IMG/VR virus record: IMGVR_UViG_3300001097_000079
Span: 1 to 22,336 of that record
Length of the DNA stretch: 22,336 nucleotides
Origin: a virus
Strand: one strand, 5' to 3'
Made by a program: the position numbers and the translations under genes. Below the pieces are notes generated by a model. That model did no database searches and was not told the DNA's origin. It worked only from the letters and a program-made list of their open reading frames with translations. Of the stretch, positions 1-7,588 are shown piece after piece (position 1 is the stretch's first letter; every line of letters starts with the position of its first letter).

Positions 1-374
1 TAAGGAGCTGTTTTGTCTCCATATCCATACTCAATGTTGTAAGCTAGAGATTTACCCATATCTATGCTATCATTCTCATGTCCATAGTTTTCATTAAATC
101 CTGCAACATCGACTACCCTTAATACCCCTCCCGAAACTTCAGAAATCATTTCTTCTTGGTCAGCAAGCGACCCTGTACCCAATGGATTTCCCATTCCTCC
201 ATTTGAGCTTCCCCCTCTCCGATTGTAAACCCTAGGGTCATATGCATTATATACAGTTTCTGACACAGACATTTGTATTTCATCTTTAACTGTTTTCGCA
301 ACTTGGTCAGCTAGAGATTGGTCAATAATCTTTTGCAAGTAGATGTTTAAATCGTTTATATTTTTAAAATCCAT
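1..374 (-). CDS. HK97 gp10-like head-tail/minor tail protein, 3'-truncated by the window edge
   Basis: The reading frame begins with ATG at 374 behind a good ribosome binding site (GAGGGG, 5 nt spacer) and stays open to the window edge, so only the first 124 codons are visible. It begins MDFKNINDLNIYLQK and continues with a helical stretch and the segment YDPRVYNRRG, followed by a Gly/Asn/Ser-rich loop. That YDP-x-VYxRRG signature is common in the HK97-gp10-like family of Bacillota phages, which act at the head-tail connection or tail end during assembly. It follows the acidic gene at 385-1017 by 10 nt, so the two are probably co-transcribed. The family call rests on this N-terminal pattern alone. 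The C-terminus is missing because the window ends, not because the gene is broken. Confidence 0.6.
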   Translation of the reverse strand, partial: MDFKNINDLNIYLQKIIDQSLADQVAKTVKDEIQMSVSETVYNAYDPRVYNRRGGSSNGGMGNPLGTGSLADQEEMISEVSGGVLRVVDVAGFNENYGHENDSIDMGKSLAYNIEYGYGDKTAP

Positions 375-384
375 TTTTACCCCT

Positions 385-1017
385 CTATAGGACAGTCTCT
401 TCTTCCGTGTTCTCTGTTGTTTTATCTTTTACCCCTTTTAGAGCCTCTGTAATTGAATCAAGCCACTCCATTTTAGAAGTGTCTAAGCCTTTTAATGCCT
501 TAATCGTTTTCAACATACCTTTTTCATCTGGGATTTTTGAAACTAAATTTTCAATACCTCTATTAATAATAGCCTCTAATGAATTGTTCAATAAGATTTT
601 CTCTTGAGTGTTTGCGTATAAAGTCTTTTCTATAAAGTCAAGTTCGGACTTATCAATTTCAAACAGAACATAATTTAAGATGCCATTTTGGCACATCGCA
701 TCGTAAGCATCTACTATTGACACTCCCTCAAGACTAATGTTTGTGTAATTAACAACCAAATTGCATTTAAGAGCTAAATCGCCAGTAGCATAGTCTCTTT
801 CTAACATTCCACTTTCATTTTTTGTAAGTGTCACATCTATAACCTTATCAATCAACACAAGCTTTGAATTGAAAGGAATGAAAGCAGCAATTTCAATTTT
901 ACTTTTATCGACAACAGCTTCCTCCACTGAGATTAATGTATCTTCTGGAATTGGCTCAAACCCTTGTTCCTCTATTACTACTTCTGAAGCTTTTTCGTCT
1001 TTAATTTCCTTGTTCAT
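385..1017 (-). CDS. Unknown acidic phage protein, 210 aa (possible tail assembly factor)
   Basis: I do not recognise the family. An upstream in-frame ATG exists at 1038, but the sequence AAAGGAG lies between it and the ATG at 1017 with a 6-nt spacer. I therefore start at 1017 (MNKEIKDEKASE). The first 35 or so residues and the last 15 are Glu/Lys-rich and probably disordered. The middle is a mixed alpha/beta region with a beta-strand stretch (KIEIAAFIPFNSKLVLIDKV) and a helical second half. There is no signal peptide or membrane segment. It sits between a RusA-type resolvase and a gp10-like gene, in the part of the genome where tail chaperones often lie, but no chaperone motif is visible. A promoter-like motif lies just upstream (1041-1070). 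Confidence 0.7.
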   Translation of the reverse strand: MNKEIKDEKASEVVIEEQGFEPIPEDTLISVEEAVVDKSKIEIAAFIPFNSKLVLIDKVIDVTLTKNESGMLERDYATGDLALKCNLVVNYTNISLEGVSIVDAYDAMCQNGILNYVLFEIDKSELDFIEKTLYANTQEKILLNNSLEAIINRGIENLVSKIPDEKGMLKTIKALKGLDTSKMEWLDSITEALKGVKDKTTENTEEETVL

Positions 1018-1040
1018 TGTTTTCTCCTTTGTTTCCATTT

Positions 1041-1070
1041 TTATAAAATATATTATAATTTAACTATTTA
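1041..1070 (-). promoter_or_regulatory. Candidate phage promoter (AT-rich recurring motif, copy a)
   Basis: On the minus strand this reads TAAATAGTTAAATTATAATA. It shares an AGTYAAAWTATAATATA-like core with copies near 15440-15456 and 18141-18160. It contains a perfect TATAAT (1057-1052) but has no TTGACA-like box about 17 nt upstream. It overlaps the stop of the resolvase gene and lies about 35 nt before the start of the next gene, as expected of a promoter. The function is inferred from recurrence and position. Confidence 0.4.
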
Positions 1071-1654
1071 ATTTTTTTGTATTTTGCACAAGTAAATTCT
1101 TGTACATCTGTTTGTATTCTTCCCTCTTTGGCTTTTGTGAGAATACTGCAATTGTTTTTATACCTTTTACAAGTGATGCAATTACTTTCATAAGATTGTA
1201 ATTGTTTAATAGTAGGGAATATCCCTACAAAATCAACAGGATGTATAGTAATCTCGACTCTGGGATTAGCAGTGTCATAAAATATACCTTGCACCCTTTC
1301 ACATGATTGTACATCGTCTTCCCAAACCACAAGGCTCTCAGAGACGGCATCTAACATAAGTTTCCACATATTATTAGTATCCATATTAGTTTTTGGAAAA
1401 TAAAAAGTACAGTCTACATAATATTTTTGGAATCTATTCTTTAACTTCTTCCACTTTTGTAACTTTACTTGCTCTTTAATATGTTTAGCAAATTTCTTTT
1501 TATATGCCTTCGCTTCAGCAGTTTCGTACATAGTCACTTGGGCTCTAGGAGTTCCACCGTAGTATGTGATGAAAGCTCTTGGTTTCAAAAACTGATTTAC
1601 ACTAATAGGAATATCTGATATTAATTTTAATACTTGAATGATAGTAACACCCAC
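1064..1654 (-). CDS. rusA: RusA-type Holliday junction resolvase with C-terminal Cys cluster
   Basis: RusA-family enzymes are dimeric, Mg-dependent nucleases that cut Holliday junctions and other branched DNA during phage recombination and before packaging. The family pattern is visible: an early DIPISVNQFLKP segment, a Lys-rich helix, then YFPKTNMDTNNMWKLMLDAV with acidic and polar residues D92, N94/N95, K98 and D102, then a VWEDDVQ motif (D113, D114) matching the metal-binding Asp set. Beyond the usual 120-150 residues there is an extension of about 40 residues with four Cys (C159, C162, C169, C189) that may bind zinc. The start is uncertain: the frame opens with GTG at 1654, but the best ribosome binding site (AAAGGTGG) overlaps that codon, so initiation may occur a few codons later. 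A terminator lies just upstream (1675-1714). Confidence 0.8.
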   Translation of the reverse strand: MGVTIIQVLKLISDIPISVNQFLKPRAFITYYGGTPRAQVTMYETAEAKAYKKKFAKHIKEQVKLQKWKKLKNRFQKYYVDCTFYFPKTNMDTNNMWKLMLDAVSESLVVWEDDVQSCERVQGIFYDTANPRVEITIHPVDFVGIFPTIKQLQSYESNCITCKRYKNNCSILTKAKEGRIQTDVQEFTCAKYKKIK

Positions 1655-1674
1655 CTTTTTTCGTTTTTTACTCT

Positions 1675-1714
1675 AATAAAAAAAAGAGTAGTAAAATTAT
1701 CTTTACTACTCTTT
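1675..1714 (-). terminator. Rho-independent terminator
   Basis: On the minus strand there is a perfect 10-bp stem, GAGTAGTAAA paired with TTTACTACTC (1686-1695 with 1702-1711), with a 6-nt loop and then a run of eight T. It ends the transcription unit of the 85-aa gene at 1733-1990. Confidence 0.85.
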
Positions 1715-1732
1715 CAAGAATACTTTTACTGA

Positions 1733-1990
1733 TTATTTATGATATTTTTTCTCGTACTTTACCTCTTTTACATCCTCAGCAAAATTAATATCCTTCCAAG
1801 TTAGGTTTTTCCCTTTTGGAATAAATAACATTTTTATTGTAGATTCATCTGACTTTATCTCAACATTTCCATCGGTAATATATAATTTCTCATTCTTCTT
1901 GAAAATAGTATATGTTCTATCCATATGGATTCCTTCTGGTGGATAAGGTGCGGAAGAGTATATTATTTCTGTTTCGTTGTATTTAATCAT
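1733..1990 (-). CDS. Unknown small phage protein, 85 aa
   Basis: I do not recognise the family. ATG at 1990 has a strong ribosome binding site (TAGGAGG, 7 nt spacer). The protein is soluble-looking, with alternating beta-type segments (TYTIFKKNEKLYITDGNVEIKS, then TIKMLFIP) and a basic C-terminus (EKKYHK). There is no membrane segment or Cys motif. It follows the tail-tube candidate by 17 nt and is closed by a strong terminator at 1675-1714, so it is the last gene of that short unit. A virion or tail-associated role is possible from position only. Confidence 0.75.
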   Translation of the reverse strand: MIKYNETEIIYSSAPYPPEGIHMDRTYTIFKKNEKLYITDGNVEIKSDESTIKMLFIPKGKNLTWKDINFAEDVKEVKYEKKYHK

Positions 1991-2007
1991 AAGTTTCCTC
2001 CTATAAA

Positions 2008-2751
2008 TTAAACTTCAACATAGTGCATCATGTTTCCTGCGGAATCACTCATTACATCCCATTCAACTGAGAGTTTCGCAACGTTATCTGCATCCATAGT
2101 TAAACTAACATTCGACTTAGGCTTCAAATTAAGTAGCTGGTACTGTACAAATTTGTCAACTTGGTCAGTTCCTCTAATTGCTGAATCTGCATAAATTTTA
2201 TACCCATCTGGAAAGCTTACATTGTCTACTGTAAAGCTTGTAACTGAGCTATCAAGCATGTAGTAAACTGCAACCTTGCCCGCAGCCGCAAAAGTAGTTG
2301 CGTTAAAAGTCAAATCTAAATCTGTAATTGAATATACATCTGGAGCAGTAGGTGTACCTACTGTTTGCTCAGCATCGTGACTGATTCCATCAACATCCAA
2401 CTTGAAAATTGCTAAACTTCCTACCTTTGGTGATGCTGCTAAACTTGCACCAGTACCTCCGGCTTCTACGTCAAGAACTTCTCTTTTAGCAATTGGCATA
2501 ATTCCAGTGTTCATAGTCGTACCGAACAAAATAGAAAGCCATTTAGTTTCGAAAATTTCCATTTCAGTTTTAAACGTTCCCTCACGATTCTTGTCCCATC
2601 TAATCGCCTTTGTTGATTTATTCATTGCGTAGACCGAATCAGAAGTGAAGTCAATGCTTGAAGTTTTTGCATAATCGCAGTACAGCACTGGTTTACCTGT
2701 TGCGTTTGAAATTACTTGAATATTCGCCGCATCTTTAATACCATATAACAT
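2008..2751 (-). CDS. Probable major tail tube protein, 247 aa
   Basis: The protein begins MLYGIKDAANIQVISNATG and has the features of a phage tail-tube subunit: a short N-terminal beta segment, a DKNREGTFKTEMEIFETKWLSILFG-like segment shared by many siphovirus tube proteins (here around residues 50-75), an Ala/Gly/Ser/Thr-rich middle and a beta-rich C-terminus. It would polymerise into the tube through which DNA passes. An in-frame ATG lies six codons upstream (2769), but AAAGGAG sits between it and the ATG at 2751 with an 8-nt spacer, so I start at 2751. It is preceded by a hairpin terminator (2805-2826), suggesting separate control of this abundant product. The tube assignment rests on composition, size, order and the partial motif. 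Another virion beta-sandwich protein is the alternative. Confidence 0.65.
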   Translation of the reverse strand: MLYGIKDAANIQVISNATGKPVLYCDYAKTSSIDFTSDSVYAMNKSTKAIRWDKNREGTFKTEMEIFETKWLSILFGTTMNTGIMPIAKREVLDVEAGGTGASLAASPKVGSLAIFKLDVDGISHDAEQTVGTPTAPDVYSITDLDLTFNATTFAAAGKVAVYYMLDSSVTSFTVDNVSFPDGYKIYADSAIRGTDQVDKFVQYQLLNLKPKSNVSLTMDADNVAKLSVEWDVMSDSAGNMMHYVEV

Positions 2752-2804
2752 GTTTATTTCTCCTTTCATAATAGAAAAATTGTTTTTTTAGTTTTACCTC
2801 TATA

Positions 2805-2826
2805 CCAATAAAAAGCCTTTCGGCTT
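2805..2826 (-). terminator. Short hairpin terminator or attenuator
   Basis: On the minus strand AAGCC-GAAA-GGCTT (5-bp stem, stable GAAA tetraloop) is followed by TTTATT. It lies in the 117-nt gap between the 235-aa gene and the tail-tube candidate. The short stem suggests partial termination. Confidence 0.65.
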
Positions 2827-2868
2827 GCTATTTTATATATTTATTTTATAATTTAATTAGATTAATTA

Positions 2869-3576
2869 TTACTCACTGCTGTGCTTAACTCTAAGCAAAT
2901 CAGTCCAGTGTTGTCCCTCAATTGGGCTGATATCGCCATTTGCCAAACAGACGCTAAAATTATCACTGTATTTGCTCATGTTGACAATTGATTTGTAACA
3001 ATTCATAAGTTTCCACATTGTCCACGTTTTAATTTCTGTTGTGGGGATATGATACCTCCCCCCAAATTCGCAAAAATTAATAATATCCTCTAACTTGAGC
3101 TCGCTGGCTTTCTCGCCTCTTTTTCTACCCTCTTGTATTTTCATCCAAATATCTTTCTGCCTGTCATTTTTGAACACAGGAGGTTTCTCAACTTTGGGTT
3201 TTTGTCTTGAATTAATTTCTAATATAATCCCGCCAAACTCGTCAAAGTTATCTCGGTTTAAAACAAGCTTATCATTGATTTTAAATCCTTCTCCAACTTC
3301 CACAATAGACTCTGTTTCACAAAAATATTTTAATGACTCAAGTAGTAGATTCTTCATATTTTCATTAGAGCATACAATATCAAAGTTTTTTATACCCTCT
3401 TTTGCCTCGTCAGTACACTCTACACCTAAACTATCCAATGAGACTATATAAGGAAGAAGTAGCCTGTTGTATTCCTCAGTTCCATATCTTATCACTTCTG
3501 AAATAGACGGTGACTTTATAATCACATCTTGAAAATTGATTGGTTCTTCTAATTCTAAATTTACATAAATATCCAT
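2869..3576 (-). CDS. Phage protein, 235 aa, resembling a tail assembly chaperone
   Basis: The protein starts with a beta segment and the phrase IKSPSISEVIRYGTEEYN, then a mostly helical body with a Lys/Arg-rich middle (VFKNDRQKDIWMKIQEGRKRG) and a C-terminal helix containing TWTMWKLMNCYKS. The 'iksPsiseVi.yG' opening and the 'W.L....' C-terminus are reminiscent of Gp15-like or tail-chaperone proteins of Gram-positive siphophages, which help tube and tape-measure assembly. No slippery site linking it to a second frame was recognised. ATG at 3576 lies one nt after the stop of the preceding gene, with only a weak upstream site, so translation is probably coupled. The function is tentative. Confidence 0.6.
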   Translation of the reverse strand: MDIYVNLELEEPINFQDVIIKSPSISEVIRYGTEEYNRLLLPYIVSLDSLGVECTDEAKEGIKNFDIVCSNENMKNLLLESLKYFCETESIVEVGEGFKINDKLVLNRDNFDEFGGIILEINSRQKPKVEKPPVFKNDRQKDIWMKIQEGRKRGEKASELKLEDIINFCEFGGRYHIPTTEIKTWTMWKLMNCYKSIVNMSKYSDNFSVCLANGDISPIEGQHWTDLLRVKHSSE

Positions 3577-3577
3577 G

Positions 3578-4084
3578 TTAAATCACATCCGCACTTTCAA
3601 ATTTAAAATCTGTAATTTTAAAAGTTATTTCAGCACCTATATACTCATCATTTACAGTTATGTCAGACCTATCGTAAAATTCGAATACCCCTAGTCCACT
3701 TTCTGAAAATATATCGTCTATTAAATCAATAATGAAATCGTATCTACTACCCATCTCTGTAGGTTCTGAACCGACAGGAACTAAAGCGTAGAAAGTTATC
3801 ATGCCTTGTTGGTATACATAAGATTTCTTCTTGAAATTATAAAATTTAGTAGTTACGAACACTTTCCCGTCCTCTTTGGGTATGTCAACTTTTTGATAAG
3901 GAAATATTTGTTTTCTAATGAGTAAATATGGGTTATCCAGAAGCGCCTGCTCTTCAATAGTTGGGGTGACATTTAAAAAATCGTAATCAAGCATGACCAA
4001 TGATTTAATAAGATTTTCATTTGTAATCATACTCCCAAATATTTTATTTTTTATTGTTGTCATAGATTGACTTTTAATCTTCAC
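3578..4084 (-). CDS. Tail terminator/head-tail connector-like protein, 168 aa
   Basis: The start is GTG at 4084 with a near-perfect ribosome binding site (AGGAGGTGA, about 5 nt before GTG). No better ATG is available until eight codons in. The body contains a beta-hairpin region (FVTTKFYNFKKKSYVYQQG, then MITFYALVPV), a helix with RYDFIIDLIDDIF, and C-terminal strands (YIGAEITFKITDFKF). This beta-beta-helix-beta-beta arrangement matches the general plan of gpU-like tail terminators and connector proteins, which form a ring capping the tail tube. Its place between the head genes and the tube candidate agrees. No diagnostic residue confirms it. Confidence 0.55.
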   Translation of the reverse strand: MKIKSQSMTTIKNKIFGSMITNENLIKSLVMLDYDFLNVTPTIEEQALLDNPYLLIRKQIFPYQKVDIPKEDGKVFVTTKFYNFKKKSYVYQQGMITFYALVPVGSEPTEMGSRYDFIIDLIDDIFSESGLGVFEFYDRSDITVNDEYIGAEITFKITDFKFESADVI

Positions 4085-4095
4085 TAAATCACCTC

Positions 4096-5277
4096 CTAGA
4101 ATAAGTTAGCTGTTTTAATCTGAATTTCTTCATAAATCGAAGGGTCAAATTCTAATTCGGCACGAAGAATAACATATTTGTTTGGCACAGTGTCACAGGT
4201 TATCATACAAGTTTTATTGTCCTCAACAATAACAACATACTGATTGTTGCTACCATCTTCGTTTCTAATAGACCACGTAACGTTCTTCAGCATGTCGTCA
4301 ACACCGTTTTTCTTAGGTGTAGCATTATAAGTCAATGACGTAGTTACTTTGATAGAGCTATCGTCTGGTGTGATAGTAATAGAATATCCATCAACAAGAC
4401 TAATCATAGAATGTACGTTAATAACTGACATGGCATCCTTGTATTGAACCGTAACGGTTGCGTCACCTGTCCCTATTACTGTTACCAATCCCGCTGTATC
4501 TACTTCTATAATGTCTGTATCACTAGATATATATGCAAGAACCGGATTATCAATGACCACATCGTTTTCATCTACTAAGGTCTGAAGCTGCAATGTGGTG
4601 CTAGGGTATATCATGTTTACATGCTCACCGTTTAGAATTTCAACATTACGTGCAATTTGGTTACTATAATAGTTTGCTATTCCTAGTTCAATATTGTCAT
4701 CCTCAATTTTATTTGTCGTTTTTATCTTTATATTTATTAATTCCTTTTCCACAATGTCATCAATCCCAACAACCTCGTATAGTCGTTTATTAAGTACAAA
4801 CCTATCTCCTAAAACAATAGTATTTGTATTTATATTAGCCGGAATTGTTAATGTGAATTTATTATTTGCGGTGTCAATAAGAGTATTGTAGTCTAATCCA
4901 ATACTACCCGTGACTAATCCACCATTTCCAATAATGCAAGGTGTTTCTATTAAGACGAAATCATTATAAAATTTTAAGATATTATTACATTTTCTCATTT
5001 TTCCAGATAGAAAAAAGTCTCTATCCTCCGGCTCAAATATTATTAAATAATCAGAATCATCATAGGAAATCCTATCTCCCATTTTTATGATAATAACAGA
5101 TTTTTCTATTAAAATTATTGAGTCTATGTTTTTTTGCCATTCGTTAGCATCGTTAATAATGCCCTCATACTTGATAAAAGAATTATTAATATTTACATAG
5201 GCTTTTTCACACATGCTAAAAATAACTTCTTCATGGCTAGTAGTGTCAACATTAGTCCACTGTTTATAATCTTTCAT
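4096..5277 (-). CDS. Structural protein with Ig-like (Big_2) domain, 393 aa
   Basis: The start overlaps the end of the preceding gene. The frame could open at GTG 5286 followed by three ATG codons. AAAAGGTG gives the best spacing to the last of these, so I start at 5277 (MKDYKQWTNVD). Residues up to about 200 form a beta-rich region of unknown family, containing GDRISYDDSDYLIIFEPED and GDRFVLNKRLYEVVGIDDI, which suggests a connector or tail-completion fold. From about residue 215 there is a bacterial Ig-like domain: SSDTDIIEVDTAGLVTVIGTG followed by DATVTVQYKD is the classical Big_2 signature. A second beta-rich domain (SITITPDDSSIKVTTSLTYN and following) looks Ig-like too. Such domains usually decorate virion surfaces and bind carbohydrate or cell surfaces. 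Placement on a connector-region protein is unusual. Confidence 0.7.
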   Translation of the reverse strand: MKDYKQWTNVDTTSHEEVIFSMCEKAYVNINNSFIKYEGIINDANEWQKNIDSIILIEKSVIIIKMGDRISYDDSDYLIIFEPEDRDFFLSGKMRKCNNILKFYNDFVLIETPCIIGNGGLVTGSIGLDYNTLIDTANNKFTLTIPANINTNTIVLGDRFVLNKRLYEVVGIDDIVEKELINIKIKTTNKIEDDNIELGIANYYSNQIARNVEILNGEHVNMIYPSTTLQLQTLVDENDVVIDNPVLAYISSDTDIIEVDTAGLVTVIGTGDATVTVQYKDAMSVINVHSMISLVDGYSITITPDDSSIKVTTSLTYNATPKKNGVDDMLKNVTWSIRNEDGSNNQYVVIVEDNKTCMITCDTVPNKYVILRAELEFDPSIYEEIQIKTANLF

Positions 5278-5518
5278 CATCATCACCTTTTAAATATATG
5301 TTTGTAGGTATTCTGTTTACTAATCCAATTATATCAAACGTGGTAGAGTGTAACTCTTTATTATCTTTCAAACATACATCCCCCATTTCTTCAATTTGAT
5401 ATATAACTGAAAATATTTTGTTTATTATATTGCTACAGTAAATATTTACATCTAAATCTATTTCTTTAAACTCCCCAGTCTCTCTGTCTTTCACTGTGTT
5501 TTTTACATTGTAAGACAT
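5264..5518 (-). CDS. Unknown small phage protein, 84 aa
   Basis: The family is not recognised. ATG at 5518 follows the stop of the upstream gene by one base and has no clear Shine-Dalgarno sequence, so it is probably translated by coupling. The sequence is a short charged N-terminus (VKDRETGEFKEIDLDV), a helix (NIINKIFSVIYQIEEMG) and a polar C-terminus ending KGDDDERL. Its last codons overlap the start of the Big_2 protein gene. The overlap also provides that gene's ribosome binding site. A connector-region accessory role is possible from position. Confidence 0.65.
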   Translation of the reverse strand: MSYNVKNTVKDRETGEFKEIDLDVNIYCSNIINKIFSVIYQIEEMGDVCLKDNKELHSTTFDIIGLVNRIPTNIYLKGDDDERL

Positions 5519-5519
5519 A

Positions 5520-5966
5520 TTAATTAATTATCTTACTCAATACGTTTCTTGTATAGCTTCTGTTTAACTCAGTAGTAACCCTTGATAAACATTCTCTAAG
5601 TGCTACGATTTTTGATTGTAGTCCAAGCACATTTAGTTCAGATTTCTTATTGAACTGATTAGCTATTGCAAGCGATGTATTAAGCTCTCTTTCTAAATAA
5701 TTTTTGTATATTGTTCTTCCTAATATTTTAGTATGTGACCGTGGGATGTCTTCATTAATAACTTTAATTACTGTATTGTCTTCTAGTGTTTCCTCGCCTA
5801 TTGTCAGCTCAGTTTTTAAGTTCTCTTCATAGTCATAAAATGCCGATTGTAAATAAGATTCCACAATGTTATTTGTGGATATTACATCTAATTCGGGATG
5901 ATTATTTAAATCAATATTAGCTATTGAATAAAAAACATCATAAATATTTTCTAATGGAGTTTTCAT
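5520..5966 (-). CDS. Unknown phage protein in the connector region, 148 aa
   Basis: The family is not recognised. ATG at 5966 has a G-rich ribosome binding site (AGGGGGGG). The protein is mostly helical and polar, for example RTIYKNYLERELNTSLAIANQF and a long C-terminal helix ending RSYTRNVLSKIIN. There is no membrane segment. It follows the 171-aa gene by 10 nt and precedes the 84-aa gene by one base, so it is part of a tight operon between the major capsid gene and the tail genes. Head-tail connector (adaptor) proteins in this position are usually small and helical, so an adaptor is a reasonable guess but unproven. Confidence 0.65.
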   Translation of the reverse strand: MKTPLENIYDVFYSIANIDLNNHPELDVISTNNIVESYLQSAFYDYEENLKTELTIGEETLEDNTVIKVINEDIPRSHTKILGRTIYKNYLERELNTSLAIANQFNKKSELNVLGLQSKIVALRECLSRVTTELNRSYTRNVLSKIIN

Positions 5967-5976
5967 AGTTCCCCCC

Positions 5977-6492
5977 CTACTTATCTACTTGAGCTTTTTT
6001 TACTTTTTTTGATACCTTAATATCGTTAGTAATTTTGATATCAGAACCATCAGATTCCATAATCGGCATATTTAATTCCGCTTCAAATAGCTTCACTTTC
6101 TTTGCGTCCATTCCTTTTTCTTTATATTCTTCTCTGGCTAGAATGATTATTTTTTCTTTTGTACCATCACTCAAATCAGAGCTTAAAATCTCTTTTATTT
6201 CTGAAATTGGTCTATCAATAACAATTTCTTTTAAATCTGTTCTTGATAGAGCATTGATATCAGTACCTTCTTCATCTTCCAGTCCTAGCTCAACTCTCAT
6301 AGCTTTATCGTCTATGAAAAGATAACCCTTTTGAATAGTTTTGCATGAATTATAAATATGCCATACCTCATCTGTAGGTATGTTTGTAAAAGCAGTCTGG
6401 CTAGGAAGTACAAATTTTTTCCCGTTTGAATATTCAAGACCCAATCTTCCTGCTGGCATGTTGTTTACAACTTTAATGTTCTTATTTGCCAT
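5977..6492 (-). CDS. Unknown head-region protein, 171 aa
   Basis: The family is not recognised. ATG at 6492 has a good ribosome binding site (AAGGAG, 8 nt spacer). The first half is beta-like (NIKVVNNMPAGRLGLEYSNG, then KKFVLPSQTAF). The second half is helical with repeated acidic stretches, including KEIVIDRPISEIKEILSSDL and EKIIILAREEYKEKGMD. It ends in a Lys-rich tail (KVSKKVKKAQVDK). It directly follows the major capsid gene, separated from it by a terminator-like hairpin (6530-6566). Proteins at this position in related phages are often head-tail connector or head-completion proteins, but the sequence itself does not settle this. Confidence 0.65.
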   Translation of the reverse strand: MANKNIKVVNNMPAGRLGLEYSNGKKFVLPSQTAFTNIPTDEVWHIYNSCKTIQKGYLFIDDKAMRVELGLEDEEGTDINALSRTDLKEIVIDRPISEIKEILSSDLSDGTKEKIIILAREEYKEKGMDAKKVKLFEAELNMPIMESDGSDIKITNDIKVSKKVKKAQVDK

Positions 6493-6529
6493 TTTATTTT
6501 CTCCTTTTTATCCTTTTGAATTTAAGAAA

Positions 6530-6566
6530 TAATAGAAAAGGTGAGTTTCAAAAACCCACCTTTTCC
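6530..6566 (-). terminator. Terminator-like hairpin after the major capsid gene
   Basis: A 14-bp stem (6535-6548 with 6552-6565) with a 3-nt loop is followed on the minus strand by TATTATTTCTT. The single non-Watson-Crick position is a G-U pair on the minus-strand RNA but an A-C mismatch on the plus strand, which supports a minus-strand RNA role. It probably acts as a partial terminator that lowers expression of the connector genes relative to the capsid gene. Confidence 0.75.
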
Positions 6567-6576
6567 ATAAATTAGA

Positions 6577-7551
6577 CTATAGAGATGTATCTTCGTGTAA
6601 CGCACAACCGTTAACATTAAGCACGGAAATTCCTGCTTTCTTGTAATAGTCCTTTGTAACACTCCAGTCCTTTTCGGTTGTTTCTTTAATGTGCATTCCA
6701 CCTTCAAGAACAATCTTAACAGGCTTATCTAAACCAACTGGAAGAATGTATTTGTATCCATCATCAAGAACCCTAGATGCATTAGTCTCATCTGTAAATG
6801 AATTTGGCAGTGAGATTACATTAGCACTCTTGTACTTTGCAACGAAACCATTATTTCTAATGTCAAGTCTATCAAGTTCAGTTGTCTTGTTCCAGTCGAA
6901 CCCTGCACCGTTAGATACATTTGCAAGACCTGTCCAAGTGCCAAATATGCTAGGCTGACCATAAGACATTACAGTTCCAACTAATTTGTCAAATTCTGTA
7001 GCGGTAAATCCAGCTTCAGCAAATCTATTGGCGTTATTAGTTGAACCAAAAGCACCAATTAATGCAGTTTGAATACCGGCATAGATATTCTCCATGATGG
7101 AATCAACCAACTGGTTAATTAATTCTGCGAAATCAACCCTTCCGCAAGCAAGGTCTTCATATTCTGCATAAACAGCACCGCCGATTGGGGCAGTATCAGT
7201 TGTGAATGAACCTTTGTATAATTTCTGTCTTGGCTGTTCTACACCAAGTGCAGTGTAAGCAGAAGTGATTTTTCCACTTTTTACGTTCCATTTCTTTGCG
7301 ACACCATCACCAACAGATGATACGTCAGCGATAACGCCTAATGCATCTGTAATTCTGATAGGAAGTACTGCATCAACAGTTTGCTCAATAATTTCATTGA
7401 TTAACATTTCATTTCTTCTATAATCCTTACCAAGTTCTGCAAGGTAAGTCTTCATTCCTTCAGCTCTTTGCTCTGGAGTGTATTTAGCATCAGAACTTTT
7501 TCCAAGTGCGGTATCGACAGCACTAGTTAATACTCTCTTTTCTACATTCAT
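6577..7551 (-). CDS. Major capsid protein (HK97 fold), 324 aa
   Basis: This protein would form the icosahedral shell. It starts MNVEKRVLTSAVDTALGK at 7551 with a clear ribosome binding site (AAGGAG, 8 nt spacer). The size is right for an HK97-fold subunit, and the order portal - protease/scaffold - decoration - capsid is the standard late-gene order. Sequence features include a helical N-arm, a beta segment with RITDALGVIADVSSVGDGVA, a spine-helix region (FAELINQLVDSIMENIYAGI) and a C-terminal P-domain ending with a beta-rich stretch around KPVKIVLEGGMHIKETTEKD. Its composition is less Lys/Asn-biased than its neighbours, as expected of a highly expressed structural gene. It is followed by a strong hairpin. 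Confidence 0.85.
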   Translation of the reverse strand: MNVEKRVLTSAVDTALGKSSDAKYTPEQRAEGMKTYLAELGKDYRRNEMLINEIIEQTVDAVLPIRITDALGVIADVSSVGDGVAKKWNVKSGKITSAYTALGVEQPRQKLYKGSFTTDTAPIGGAVYAEYEDLACGRVDFAELINQLVDSIMENIYAGIQTALIGAFGSTNNANRFAEAGFTATEFDKLVGTVMSYGQPSIFGTWTGLANVSNGAGFDWNKTTELDRLDIRNNGFVAKYKSANVISLPNSFTDETNASRVLDDGYKYILPVGLDKPVKIVLEGGMHIKETTEKDWSVTKDYYKKAGISVLNVNGCALHEDTSL

Positions 7552-7571
7552 TTTATTTCTCCTTATTTTCT

Positions 7572-7588
7572 ATAAATTATACGATTTT
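7572..7588. repeat. 17-nt inverted repeat, left copy
   Basis: ATAAATTATACGATTTT reads here on the plus strand, overlapping the 3' end of the decoration gene. The exact reverse complement is at 8624-8640. The AT-richness means chance is possible. Confidence 0.4.

Noticed and set aside
6522-6713. 63-codon minus-strand ORF overlapping the capsid gene end
   Set aside because: It is an out-of-frame shadow of the capsid gene with no ribosome binding site.
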